A stretch of 64,000 nt of DNA from Cyrtodaria siliqua (GCA_037043455.1 JAWPHD010001217.1:248001-312000); one strand, 5' to 3'. Positions 1 through 11,282 are shown, numbered from the stretch's first letter. Translations and numbers: made by a program. The notes: generated by a model from the letters alone, not told the origin.

Positions 1-24
1 TCTACCTAAATCCTGAAAAAGGAT

Positions 25-2434
25 GGTTACCGTAACGATTAGGGCATGTTTGTCTGTAAGATTGTCTTTGTTACCTTAACGATTTGTGCATGTTTGTCTT
101 TCACATTGTCTTGGTTACCTTAACGATTAGTGCATGTTTGTCTGTAACATTGTCTTGGTTATCGTAACGATTAGTTCATGTTTGTCTTTAACATTGTCTT
201 GGTTACCATAACGATTAGTACATGTTTGTCTTTAACATTGTATTGGCTACCGTAACGATTGGTGCATGTTTGTCTTTAACATTGTCTTGGTTATCGTAAC
301 GATTAGTGCATCTTTGTCTGTAACATTGTCTCGGTTACCGTAACGATTAGTGCATCTTTGTTTTAACATTGTCTTGGTTACCGTAACGATTAGTGCATCT
401 TTGTTTTAACATTGTCTCGGTTACCGTAACGATTAGTGCATGTTTGTCTTTAACATTGTCTTGGTTATCGTAACGATTAGTGCATCTTTGTCTGTAACAT
501 TGTCTTGGTTACCGTAACGATTAGTGCATCTTTGTTTTAACATTGTCTCGGTTACCGTAACGATTAGTGCATGTTTGTCTTTAACATTGTCTTGTTACCG
601 TAACGATTAGTGCATGTTTGTCGTTAACATTGTCTTGTTACCGTAACGATTAGTTCATGTTTGTCGTTAACATTGTCTTGGTTACCGTAACGATTAGTGC
701 ATGTTTGTATTTAACATTGTCTTGGTTACCGTAACGATTAGTGCATGTTTGTATTTAACATTGTCTTGGTTATCGTAACGATTAGTTCATGTTTGTCTTT
801 AACATTGTCTTGGTTATCGTAACGATAAGTGCATCTTTGTCTGTAACATTGTCTTGGTTACCGTAACGATTAGTACATGTTTGTCTTTAACATTGTATTG
901 GTTACCGTAACGATTAATGCATGTTAGTCTTTAACATTGTCTTGGTTACCGTAACGATTAGTGCATGTTTGTATTTAACATTGTCTTGGTTACCGTAACG
1001 ATTAGTGCATGTTAGTCTTTAACATTGTCTTGGTTACCGTAACGATTAGTACATGTTTGTCTTTAACATTGTATTGGCTACCGTAACGATTGGTGCATGT
1101 TTGTCTTTAACATTGTCTTGGTTATCGTAACGATTAGTGCATCTTTGTCTGTAACATTGTCTCGGTTACCGTAACGATTAGTTCATGTTTGTCGTTAACA
1201 TTGTCTTGGTTACCGTAACGATTAGTGCATGTTTGTATTTAACATTGTCTTGGTTACCGTAACGATTAGTGCATGTTAGTCTTTAACATTGTCTTGGTTA
1301 CCGTAACGATTAGTACATGTTTGTCTTTAACATTGTCTTGTTACCGTAACGATTAGTGCATGTTTGTATTTAACATTGTCTTGGTTATCGTAACGATTAG
1401 TGCATGTCTTTAACATTGTCTTGGCTACCGCAACGATTGGTGCATGTTTGTCTTTAGCATTGTCTTGGTTACCGTAACGATTAGTGCATGTTAGTCCTTA
1501 ACATTGTCTTTGTTACCGTAACGATTAGTGCATGTTTGTCTTTAACATTGTCTTGGTTACCGTAACGATTAGTGCATGTTTGTATTTAGCATTGTCTTGG
1601 TTACCGTAACGATTAGTGCATGTTCGTCCTTAACATTGTCTTTGTTACCGTAACGATTAGTGCATGTTTGTCTTTAACATTGTCTTGGTTACCGTAACGA
1701 TTAGTGCATGTTCGTCCTTAACATTGTCTTTGTTACCGTAACGATTAGTGCATGTTTGTCTTTAACATTGTCTTGGCTACCGCAACGATTGGTGCATGTT
1801 TGTCTTTAGCATTGTCTTGGTTACCGTAACGATTAGTGCATGTTCGTCCTTAACATTGTCTTTGTTACCGTAACGATTAGTGCATGTTTGTCTTTAACGT
1901 TGTCTTGGTTACCGTAACGATTAGTGCATGTCTATCTTTAACATTGTCTTGGTTACCGTAACGATTAGTGCATGTTTGTCTTTAACATTGTCTTGGTTAC
2001 ATTAACGATTAGTGCATGTTTGTCCTTAACAGTGTCTTGCTTACCGTAACGATTAGTTCATGTTTGTATTTAACATTGTCTTGGTTACCGTAACGATTTG
2101 TGCATGTTTGTATTTAACGTTGTCTTGGTTACCGTAACGATTAGTGCATGTTTGTCTTTAACATTGTCTTGGTTACCGTTACGATTAGAGCATGTTTGTT
2201 TTAACATTGTCTTGGTTACTGTAACGATTAGTGCATGTTTGTCTTTAACATTGTCTTAGTTACCGTAACGATTAGTGCATGTTTGTCTTTAACGTTGTCT
2301 TGGTTACCGTAACGATTAGAACATGTTTGTTTTAACATTGTCTTGATTACCGTAACGATTAGTGCATGCTTGTCTCTAACATTTTCATGGTTACCATTAC
2401 GATTAGTGCATGTTTGTCTTTAACATTGTCTTGC
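25..2434. repeat. 44-bp minisatellite, about 55 copies
   Basis: The consensus unit runs from ttaccgtaacgattagtgca through tgtttgtctttaacattgtcttgg (44 bp). Units of 41 and 43 bp recur (loss of gg, or tttgtttt for tttgtctt), and some higher-order blocks of several units repeat together. The array ends at about 2434, where the unit breaks off into unique sequence. The flanks on both sides resemble an unexpanded dispersed repeat at 11438-11640, so the array probably grew from a short internal segment of that repeat. No reading frame crosses it and no coding role is suggested. Confidence 0.97.
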
Positions 2435-2826
2435 CGTGACGTTTATTATCTTGTTAATCTGGCTTCGGACATGTCCTTGGGTATTTGCGTTTGGCTTTCT
2501 TAGCTTTTGTATGTTTATATTCATAAAAACATGAATATCTTTGCGTTTAACTCAAATTGCCTATTAACGCTGCCTAGTTCGTTACAGTTGACGGACTAAA
2601 CCGCAAACCTCTAGTTGTTTTTGACTCAGCTCAATTTACATGATAATCAGCTTGGTGTCGGCATACTCAACATGAGGTCAATAATATGGCAATAAATCAC
2701 CGTACTTTCCAGCTAATGAGCTAATGAGCTAAAACTAGACCTTGTGTGTGCATAGTATTACATTCCTGATAGTAAAATGTGCATCTACTGTATTGTGAAT
2801 ATTTGTTTAATTAAGTTGTTTTAATA
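2435..2826. repeat. Right flank of the 44-bp array (dispersed repeat end)
   Basis: From about 2440 to 2580 the sequence is a diverged match to 11500-11640 (shared order: ctggcttc, tatttgcgttt / tatttgctttgtgg, ttcttag/ttctgg, tatattcata, acatga, ttgcctattaac / ttgcctactaat, ctagtt). It is the tail of the dispersed repeat from which the minisatellite expanded. A 20-bp stretch at about 2583-2602 (agttgacggactaaacc) is repeated in inverted orientation at about 6735-6755. The rest up to 2826 shows nothing recognisable. Confidence 0.6.
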
Positions 2827-2863
2827 TGAGGTGCTGTATTTCTTTTTAATAGAATTCTACTGA

Positions 2864-3004
2864 ATGGGTGATATCACCTATTTGAATGAGTGATATCACT
2901 AATCCGAATAGGTTGATATCACTATTTAAAAACGAATGGATGATGTCACTCTTTCGTTTTGAATCAGTGATATCACCTATTCGAATCAGTGATATCACCT
3001 ATTC
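2864..3004. repeat. Left palindrome array of element A
   Basis: Six or more copies of gtgatatcac or near variants, spaced about 22 bp, linked by ctattcgaatca/ctatttgaatga. Both the core (GTGATATCAC) and the linker (TTCGAA) are palindromic, so the array reads almost the same on both strands. Confidence 0.9.
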
Positions 3005-3984
3005 GGTTTTACAACAAGACAAATACGGATTTCCCCCCACGAGTATTATCAGGGAGAACGTTATACGTCCCTTTTATTATATATACTGAGGGAAAATAAA
3101 AAAGTACCCATTGTTTTTTCCTTTATTACATAGACAGCAAAACAGGAAATAATTAATGATGTATATAGAATAATTAGATCGACCACCACCAGTAGTCCAA
3201 ACAAATTTTCTTTTTGAAAAGGTCAGTACACAATGGAGTATCCCATTTTTTTCTTAAACCATGCATTTTTGGTAAAAACACATAAAATCTATAAACAGAT
3301 TGTTTAGAATGCAGCTTTTGATTATCAAAATTGTCATCAAATTACCTCACGTTAATGTTTCCGCAGCATCCATAAAGGAGTATTGCTTGGCACAATTTGA
3401 AACTGTTTAAAGGAATATTTAGTACTCATTGAAGTGTGCTTATAAACATCAAACATGTTTTAATTAAAGCGCTGTTTAAGCTGTCCTACACCTTCAAAAA
3501 CTTGTCTGTGAGAATACCAGCAAAACAATAGGGGGTAGTTTTTTTTTGGTGAGTAAAATATTGCTAACGGTTAATTGTAATAATTAAATAATAACTGTCC
3601 AATGTGTTTCTCAGTGTAACTGGTGAAGGGTGAGTTTATCTACAATTAGAATGACTGTATATTAAACAATAGAAAAGGCATATAAAATGAAATTATAATA
3701 ATATGTTTCATTTGTTAAAAGAAATGTTTTGTTTCGTCTTTTCTTGATGGGGGACGGGGAGGGGGGTGGGGGAGGTTGGTATATACCCATTCCGCTGTGT
3801 GGGGGAGGGGGAAATTTCCGCATATATTGCTGCAAGAGCTGATGCGACCATAATATGAACGCCGGCCATTATCTCCGATGACGAAAAAGCGCGCCAAATG
3901 TTGTAACAGATGGCGATTGTGAGGGTCCGTCTAATTTGTTACACGGACCCTTGATGGGATCAGTGATTTATATAAAGTTTATTT

Positions 3985-4228
3985 TGAATAGGTGATATCA
4001 GTCAGGTGATATCAACTACTGAATGGGTGATATCAACTATTTGAATCAGTGATATCACCTATTCGAATGGATGATATCACTCATTCGTTTTGAATAACTG
4101 ATATCACTGATTCGATGGAATGATATCACTGATTCGAATAGGTGATATCACCCATTCAGTAGGTGATATCACTCATTCAGAATGAATCGGTGAAATCACC
4201 TATTGAATACGTGATATCACCGATTAAA
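3985..4228. repeat. Right palindrome array of element A
   Basis: About ten copies of gatatcac with the same 20-24 bp spacing as the left array, alternating cores gtgatatcacc and tgatatcactgattcga. It ends just before the right terminal inverted repeat. The equivalent array of copy B is at 24360-24632. Confidence 0.9.
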
Positions 4229-4246
4229 AAGTAATACGGCGCCCCA

Positions 4247-4760
4247 TATTTTAACATAACAATATCGGAACATACAGTGTTATGTGAAAGTGAACAGTAA
4301 GTTTCCACATGCATAATGGCAAGTACTAATTAGAAGTTGAATATATATACCTGTATCCAAAATTTACATAAAAAAGTGTAATAGATCTAAATGTGCACAC
4401 TGTAGTATTGATATTTAAAGACATATTTCCCAATTCTACTTTAAACTATCGTTCTTGAAAAGTGTGCATATTTACTGCTTAGATTATATACTATAGAGAC
4501 AATTGATTGAAGCCCTATGATTACAGCTTCATACATGTGATACTTTTGAAGCCGCAATCTGGGAGGTTTTAAGATTTTTTAAAGGGAGATTTGTCCAAAA
4601 TCTGTGAGATTCTATAAAAAATAAGGGATAAGTGAGTTTTTCTCCTTTTCGAAGAAATAAGGAGACAATGTGTTGCTTTTGCGGCGGCGGCCTACTCCCC
4701 AGACCCCACCCCACACTCTTTAACGTTTTTTGTTTATAGGAGAAAAAAAACGCCTACCAA
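4247..4760. other. No feature recognised
   Basis: AT-rich sequence with scattered G runs. Short open frames here have no recognisable protein features and low-complexity composition. Confidence 0.6.
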
Positions 4761-4779
4761 TGTTTGCTTTGTGTTTTTT

Positions 4780-5075
4780 TATTGGGATGGTGGTGGGGGG
4801 TGCGGTGTGTGTGTGTGGGGGGGGGTGTACACGGGAGGATTTGTAACCGGAGGCTCCGGATTAAGTCCTCCATGGTGCCACTGAGTTTCGTCTGTGTGTT
4901 CTTAGGCAAAACACTCTTCCTTAGGCTCGTCCATCGGATGGAGACGTAAACCGGGCATAGTAGGGCAGGTCCCGAACACCTTTGTATCATTCTCGTCTCT
5001 CTGGGTCAGCTCTAAATAACCTATACTGTGTTGATGAACCGTTAAACAACATTCAATTCAATTCAGTTATTCAAC
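4780..5075 (+). repeat. SINE-like dispersed repeat with TTCAA tail
   Basis: A GC-richer block (aggctccggattaagtcctc, then ttcgtctgtgtgttcttagg, then ctctctgggtcagc) ends in a short simple tail, acattcaattcaattcag. A compact body with a simple repetitive 3' tail is typical of SINEs and LINE 3' ends. I see no clear pol III A and B boxes in the preserved part. The G-rich stretch at 4790-4835 probably belongs to the flank. Confidence 0.5.
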
Positions 5076-5109
5076 TGGCATAATTGCAAACACAAAGTTG
5101 AAATACACC

Positions 5110-5400
5110 ATTTTTAACTCGACTACTCGACTATTCGAAGAATAAGAGCTTATGTAATCACCCCGGCGTCGGCGTCCCACATCAAGGTTTGCGTGTCTCT
5201 TACATATCATCCTAGCACAACCAAATTTGGTCATGGGCTTCCTTATAGCATTATCTCAAGGACTGCATAAGCAATTGTGTTTCCTGTAACCCATGGGCTC
5301 CCATGGAACCCAAATTCTGATAGCCCTTAAAATATGTCCATTTCACATCATATTTTGCGTGTAAGCTGTGTTTAAAGTCGATAACTCGTCATTATTGGCA
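5110..5400 (+). repeat. Bivalve-type 'ctcgactattcgaagaata' dispersed repeat
   Basis: Begins tttttaactcgactactcga and contains the self-complementary run ctattcgaagaata followed by caccccggcgtcggcgtcc. This arrangement is, from general knowledge, a very common dispersed repeat in bivalve genomes. Related material, in the form of decayed sub-repeats, occurs at 8790-9600. Confidence 0.55.
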
Positions 5401-5896
5401 ATGACTACTGCCTTGACTGTCTTTGATTGTATATAAACATATATATGTGTTAGTTATGTGTTAAGGATATCTGTGAACTGTCAACTGTTTTGTATAACAG
5501 TTATTTTATCCAGTCATTTTTATTTGGCTGAATATAATGTGTTATGTTCAAGTGAAACTTTAAACATATTTACTACCGACTGGACACTTATTGAAATATC
5601 AATACTGAGCTGTTTTCAATAAACATTATTTACAGTATATGTATGTTATTCAAAGTGAAAATATGACAGTTCCTTAAATGATACCTACATTAGTATATAA
5701 TTAACCCCTTTTAGAGAAAAATCAATACTCAGCCGGGTTTGACAGTTGTGTAAAAACTTGAAAAAACGTGTGTGTCAAGTTTTCGCTAAATGTGATTATT
5801 TTCTAGGGTAAAAACAAACCCCACTGATTTATATTGACATGCCAAGTCAACGCACTATGCACATTATACTGTTGGTTACATACACAATATAATACA
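5401..5896. other. No feature recognised
   Basis: AT-rich intergenic sequence without open frames, palindromes or repeats that I can place. Confidence 0.6.
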
Positions 5897-6243
5897 CAGG
5901 GGCGGATCAGGGATTTCAGCTTAGGAGGGGGGTGGGGGCGGAAGATTTTGGTCAATTTTAAAACGGTTGCGGTAGAGCATTGATAGGGTAAAAAAGTCCG
6001 TTTTCAAATAAAAGTATTTAACAATGTGTTAATTAAACCACTCATTAGTAATTATGCGTCGAGCGAGCGAAGCGAACGAGAACAATTTTTATACTGAGGG
6101 CGTGCATCGAAATTGTTTGATATTTTATTTACAGTAACATGGACATACATGTATGATCTGGAATATTTAGGGGTGGGGGCGCGCGCCGGGTGCTCCCCAC
6201 ACTCCCCCCTCCCCCCCCCCCCCCCCCACTGTATCCGCTAGTG
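5897..6243. mobile_element. hAT-like MITE (347 bp)
   Basis: The left end CAGGGGCGGATCAGG and the right end (reverse complement CACTAGCGGATACAG) form imperfect terminal inverted repeats. The interior has cgagcgagcgaagcgaacga and a C-rich tract near the right end. Ends of the form CAGxGGCGGATC are known for non-autonomous hAT elements in many invertebrates. I could not find a clean 8-bp target duplication, so the assignment rests on the ends alone. Confidence 0.6.
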
Positions 6244-6850
6244 ATACATACTATTTTACATTAAGAACATCTATAGGTTATGATTTCAACTCTAATGTTA
6301 ATGAGTTAACTCTGATAATTATATATAATTAAAGAGAATATAAACATATTTAGTTATTATTTAGTTATTATATGTACTGTTTGATTTGATATGTTTGTGA
6401 GTTTGATTTACTTGAAAATACTAAAACCAATTGGTCTTGAAATTGAAATATATGTTTACAGTATGCACCCAGCCAGAAGTTGATAGTCTTAATTGATTTC
6501 TGTATGTATAAATATGCAACTTTGTCCACGCAGAATTAAATGTTAGAAGTATATATCACTGCCTTATATCTATTTGCAGATATCATTTTGTTACACCAAC
6601 TTATTTGCTAAATGTGCCTATCTGCTGTCAGATAATTGCTGACCTGCTGTGCGAAAAAGGGTATTTCATTGCTCTGGAGTCAGTTAATTACATGAATGAA
6701 TTATAGAGATTCTAAATAAACAGAAAAAATCTCGGTTTAGTCCGTCAACTGGTTACGGGATACAGCATGGCGAGGATTTCGTGTTTTACAAAGTCCCGTC
6801 TAATTTTGGTTTTTAATAGGAAAAGAGTTATGTTTGGTACACCCTAAGAC
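6244..6850. other. No gene; contains one inverted repeat arm
   Basis: AT-rich sequence. The segment at 6735-6757 (ggtttagtccgtcaactggttac) is an inverted copy of 2578-2602, including a 17-20 bp near-identical core. Nothing else was recognised. Confidence 0.5.
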
Positions 6851-6852
6851 CG

Positions 6853-7440
6853 GGATTATTGTATTTTGGTCCGTTAACAATTCAGGAGATGTTCTTGATA
6901 CAATTTGCAATAAACGTCAAGTTTAACCTATAAGTACTTATGATTTGTCAACACTTTATACACCCTTAACACATGACCTTATTAACGATAAACTCATTGC
7001 TCTTATTCAAAACACTTTCTCTAGAGAAAGAAACAACATGTTTGGCCTGTAACAATATTAAAGCGTTTTTTACTAACGACAGTTAAGACCATTACACTAT
7101 GTGGACTTGCCAAAATGTTTGTGAAGCACTCATTTTCCTATTAGATAATATTTTCGTCAGGTATGGAACTACCGTTTATAGACAAATTGTTGGTATCTCT
7201 GTAGGTACGGACTGTGCACCTCTTGTCGAAGATTTGTATTTGTATTGCTATGAACGAGATTTCATGTGAGTGTTTCACCAGATACTCGGGCCAATGTATT
7301 TGAAGCCTTTATTAAAACACTCGCAAAACAGTTAAGTGAGACAAAACGTGTGAAAGTAATTTTGACTTTAGCGATATTATATCAGTCGTTTAACCCTTTT
7401 CTAGGATAAACTTCCAATCTTTGTGGCAAGTAGGATACCG
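6853..7440 (+). pseudogene. Decayed reverse transcriptase (Penelope-like type), fragment 1
   Basis: Pieces of one RT domain are readable in different frames. About 6861-6927 encodes FWSVNNSGDVLDTICNKRQV and then a stop. About 6935-7030 encodes STYDLSTLYTPL, the motif with the first catalytic Asp. About 7155-7270 encodes VYRQIVGISVGTDCAPLVED, the conserved GIPMGTNCAP block with two changes. About 7365-7405 encodes a damaged YxDD region (DIISVV-stop-PF). Frameshifts and stops show that it is dead. The motif set is that of an RT type very common in aquatic invertebrates and close to Penelope-like RTs; I have not classified it further. Confidence 0.8.
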
Positions 7441-7499
7441 CTTAAGGTGGTGCTAGGGAGGTGGGGGTGAGGGATGGGTGGGGAGGGGGAGCTTTTGCA

Positions 7500-7610
7500 C
7501 ATGGTATTGTCTCTCATGAACAGACTCAATAAAACAAACCTTGTCTGCTACTTTCTCTCTTGTTTGTGATTGTTGCTTCCAAGGAATCCCCTTTTCAGTA
7601 TGTATACGAT
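7500..7610 (+). repeat. Dispersed repeat, tail following the RT fragment
   Basis: The segment ctcatgaacagactcaataa ... ctttctctcttgtttgtg ... ttgcttcc recurs in reverse orientation at about 30822-30905 and in direct orientation at about 42732-42830. As it follows the RT fragment here, it may be the 3' end of that retroelement family. A G-rich run (gaggtgggggtgaggg) precedes it. Confidence 0.65.
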
Positions 7611-7939
7611 ATCGTTTAATATGTAAATATGTGTCCTGTCACTACTAGTTGTAACCTTCAGAAAATATTTGATAATAGTAATGAATCTTTGAGTAAGAAT
7701 ATATGAACGTCCTAAAATCATTCTGTGTAGCTGTTTTGATCCATTGGATTATTGATTTACAGAATATTTACAGAAGTATATACTCGTTCTGTTTGGTTAG
7801 CTCTCGAAAACAAGTATCGCTCTACTGGCTGTATGGAGTCTGCGGTGTGGGGTGGTGGGGAATTAGTTGTCGTAGCACTTATGACAAAATCCTTTGCCCT
7901 GCACTGAGCAAAATGTCAGTCGAATATATTAATTACTCA

Positions 7940-8449
7940 AGCTCCCCAAGCTGAACCCATGTAGAGGAGTCCCTTTACGCAGAACAAAACCCGTTTTATA
8001 TATGCTGTGCCTCTACTTCCTGAATGACCATACCATATAAGAGTCAAATTCATTTACATTTGAACAAGATAAGCACTTTTTTGTGAGCTTTTTGCTATAA
8101 CCCCTTAGGGGGACCCGTCGGATAAAGCCATCTAGGTGTCAGACAGGTGAAAATCAGCCCATTAAACACAGTGCAATATAGGCTATATTTGGAGATCAGT
8201 CACAAGTTCCACAACATCCGTTCGCTTAAATATAACTTCATTCTGTGAATTAAACACATTTGGCTAGCAAACGGTCCCATATCTGGAATAAAACACAGAT
8301 TCAGTTTTTCAACATTTCGCGTCATTCATTCACACTATGCGTATTTTGAAATAAACATCTGTCAAAACCACATCTTTACCTAACCTCTGTGCTCATACTC
8401 TCCACAGAAATAATCCTGACAAACACAGTAAAATACTTACTATTCATAA
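7940..8449. repeat. Left half of a repeat split by a 5-kb insertion
   Basis: Positions 8130-8446 match 14580-14902 closely (taggtgtcagac, caatataggctatatttgga, ggctagcaaacggtcccata, tgtgctcatactctcca in the same order). Positions 7940-8130 match the 3' part of the 325-bp tandem unit at 15075-16680. The continuation of this repeat is found only after 13493. The last three bases, taa at 8447-8449, are the likely target duplication. Confidence 0.85.
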
Positions 8450-8789
8450 TAGGCGGGGACCCAAGCCCGAAAAAAACGAAAACGTTTACCCGGAAAGATA
8501 TACTCCTGATTTTTTAAATATTAACAGATCGGGGTCTTGTACATATGAAAGCACTGTATGGACTTCTGGCATACTTTGCATCGCGATTTCTAGGGTAACC
8601 CATTCGTACCAATATATGAAAATCGCTGAACAAACAGTCAAAGGAAAATAAAGAAATTTGCACACGTCCTTTGCGGCAAATACAGTTCCAGTATTTGAAA
8701 CCTATATGTGTATATGAAATATCAAACTACAGAATCAAGACCTGATTATGTTACACTTTACTAATTTTAACAAGAGTTATAGACCTTTT

Positions 8790-9600
8790 ATGAATTTTGT
8801 TTTGTCTTGTGCAAGGGATAATGCGAATTTCTTGTGTTCACAATAACTGCAGTAAATGGTTTCCGATTTCCACTAAATGTTGTATGATGTTAGGCCTTAT
8901 ACCTACAAGGCCTTTGACAAGTTCAATACTGAGTAAAACTGACACTTGCTTTAAAGAGTTATTATCCTTGGTTATTGAAAGAATAGGACATTTTAGCTTG
9001 ACTACACACATTACTTTAGTAAACGGATTCCGATCTTCACATTATTTAGTGTGATACTTTATATGAATATGAACTTTGACAAGATGACCTTGAGCAGAAT
9101 TGACACCTGCCTTACTGAGTTATTGCCCTTGATTATTGCAAAAATGCAAATTTCAGCTTTCGAACGCAATACATTAAATAAATTGGTTTCGATTTTCACA
9201 CAGTTTGGCGTGTAACTTTATATCAAACGGATTTCAGACAGGTTAGACGAGTATCAAGTTATTGCTCTAAATTGTCAAAAAAAACGATCGTGCGATTGTT
9301 TCCTACTTTCCTTTGAAATATCATCAATTACTGTGAAATATTCTAATTGAACAAAGAGGATATCGTCCTCTGACTAAGGAGTGTGATTGTTTTCACGATG
9401 ATTGTAATAAATAGCATTTTATTTTCCATACTTTTTGGGGTAATATTATTAAGGTCTCGGTTTTGTTTGACAATGAGAACAATTGAGGAGTGGTTTACAA
9501 ATTATCGCCCTTGATGTTTGCAAATATTTAAATTTCAAACTGAGTACACAGCAACTTCAGTAAACGAGTTCTGATTCTCACTAATATTTAGTTGAAGAGT
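8790..9600 (+). repeat. Decayed tandem sub-repeats (period roughly 160-190 bp)
   Basis: Four diverged units share agtaaatggtttccgatttc / agtaaacggattccgatctt / aataaattggtttcgatttt / agtaaacgagttctgattct, each followed by a short block with ctttatatgaa and tttgacaag. They also share a spacing motif gagttattgcccttgattat. This is a well-known style of bivalve dispersed tandem repeat. The small open frame at 8797-9054 is a by-product of it. Confidence 0.7.
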
Positions 9601-10078
9601 TTTTGACAACCATGTGGACTTGTCACGTAGTTGTTTTGGAAGCATTTATATTCATATAATATTTTTTACACATATGGAACTAGTTAAGTATGACACTGCT
9701 GTTTATAGACAAATTATTGGAATCCCAAATGAGAACGAAATGTGCAACTCTTGTTGCAGATTTGTTTTTGTTTTGTGATGTTTGAGGTTTCATGTTTAGT
9801 CTTTTACCAGATACGCTTAGGCAGATGTAATAGAATCCCTTTTTTATACCTCTTTGTATATGGATGATATATTGGACAATTACAGCCCTTTCTTTTCTTT
9901 ACTACATATACTTACTTTCCAAAGAACTTCACCTCAAAAAGGCTAATATTTCTCATAGTTGCTATATCTTCTTTACTCGATTTACATCTCGCGATTGAAA
10001 CTGAGACATAATAAGCAAACTCTATGACAAGAGAGATTATTTCAATTTTGACACTGTTAAGGGCACGACTAGACAATA
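9600..10078 (+). pseudogene. Decayed reverse transcriptase, fragment 2 with YMDD
   Basis: Same RT type as at 6853-7440. About 9695-9720 encodes VYRQIIGIP; after a frameshift about 9728-9778 encodes MRTKCATLVADLFLFCD. About 9845-9890 encodes LYMDDILDNYSPF, retaining the YMDD catalytic signature. About 9895-10070 covers the following region in shifted frames, including KELHLKKANISHS and SKLYDKRDYFNFD, which matches the conserved post-RT segment of this family. Several stops and shifts make it non-functional. It lies inside the 5-kb TIR element. Confidence 0.75.
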
Positions 10079-10255
10079 TTAAAGACAACCATCGAACGTT
10101 ACCGTCCTTTCAGGATTTAGGTAGACGTCATCATAGGTCCACAATCTTTCCGGCGATCGCAGAATCAAGTGGAAAGCAAAGCGGTGAACTGTAAATGGGT
10201 CAACCACTAAACATGCAGTGCGTTGCAAAATAATAAGGTGACAACCTCCTTTGAT
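10079..10255 (+). repeat. Dispersed repeat D2, copy 1
   Basis: The block caaccatcgaacgttaccgt ... gtagacgtcatcataggtcc ... gcggtgaactgtaaatggg is matched at 19545-19690 (caaacgtcaccgtcctttt ... tagacgtcatcatagggtcc ... ggcgaactgtaaatcgg). The two copies differ by many single bases. No coding signal. Confidence 0.75.
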
Positions 10256-10984
10256 AAGCCTTTAAACAGTGCTTTACCAGGATCACCATGTGACTCTGTC
10301 AACGTCTTAGAAAATAGTCTGCGATTACGTCATAATTTGTCACATGACCATAGCTAAAATATCAAAATCATCTCCGCGACCTGACACCACTATGCCATGG
10401 GGTGGTGCTGAATGGTAAACAATCGAACGGAACTCCGCTTACTTTGGACATTTTTGATGAATTTATGTTAGTATTTTAATTTTAGGTAGGCTGTTTAGAG
10501 CTATGAAATTTTAGAAAGTGATGGTAAGAACAAAAACTATACTGCAGCCCTATGGAAAGCGCAATGGTAGGGTCCATTTTGATTGTTTTAATGGCGGAGT
10601 GATATGCCAAAGAATACATTTTATTCTACCGCAGTATAATGCTGAGCAAACATTAGTGTTTATTCACTAAAATAAATATTGAATAAGAGCAATAAGCTTA
10701 TATTTGAAAAGGTTTGCGAGACGTTTACTGCATTCTTTTTCAAGAAAGTAATAACGACTAAAATATATTAATACAAGAGTTAGCATAAGCGTTAGCACAA
10801 TATTGTGTTACGTGATCTACAGCGGCAGTATACCTTTGGAGATGTTTGTAGTGGTGCAGACACTATAAATAGGAAGAAAGTGTGCTTTATTAGGATGTTT
10901 TTGTAAATTAGGAATCCCGTACATAGTTAGAAGTTTGTTTTGCTTTTCATCTAGTCCAGCTTTAATAGTGCTTCATTGAGTTTT
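10256..10984. other. No feature recognised
   Basis: Interior of the 5-kb TIR element. AT-rich, without open frames or matches elsewhere in the window that I can see. Confidence 0.5.
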
Positions 10985-11282
10985 ATATCCGGACAGACCT
11001 TTGCAAAGGTTTATATCATAACCCTGATTTACTTAAAGTATTGTCAGAACTCTTCTGCTACAAGGTCTGTCACAACGCGAATACTATGGTGACTATATGT
11101 ACAGACTTTTTAAGATTATTGGTCATTATCACATTCATACAATCTGTGTTAAACTTGTTAAACATAACAAAATAGGATATGACCCTATCCTTCTGCAATG
11201 CGAGGCATGTTTAGATTTTGACCCATTTACAGTTCGCCACAATGCTTTACAATTAATGTTGCGACGACCCGACATATTTTGA
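10985..11282 (+). pseudogene. C-terminal part of the same RT-element protein
   Basis: The frame 11097-11279 encodes a 61-residue piece containing GDYMYRLFKIIGHYH just upstream and KLVKHNKIGYDPILLQ, then DPFTVRHNAL. From family knowledge this resembles the C-terminal region that follows the RT in the same element type, where a hydrophobic-basic YKL-I-G segment precedes a conserved 'YDP..L' and 'STVRHNA' stretch. The upstream part (from about 10985) is degraded. It ends at a stop at 11280. This could be the distal part of the element seen at 9600-10078, separated by a 0.9-kb insertion, or a separate copy. Confidence 0.5.

Larger units (their letters stand above)
2827..4246. mobile_element. Non-autonomous TIR element, copy A (1.42 kb)
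   Basis: The left end (tgaggtgctgtatttctttt) is an inverted match to the right end (its reverse complement is tggggcgccgtattactttt). Flanking TA dinucleotides on both sides fit a TA target duplication. Directly inside each end is an array of short palindromes GTGATATCAC, many joined by ATTCGAAT-type linkers. The interior holds no open frame of note. A second copy of nearly the same length lies at 23234-24648, sharing the blocks 3005-3090, 3545-3665 and 3855-3975 but differing in the sequence between them. Family knowledge: TIRs plus TA duplication suggest a DNA transposon of Tc1/mariner or similar type, but no transposase is present to assign it. Confidence 0.85.

Noticed and set aside
1..2434. 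Possible CRISPR-like array at the start of the window
   Set aside because: There are no unique spacers; the whole 44-bp unit repeats, and the host is a eukaryote.
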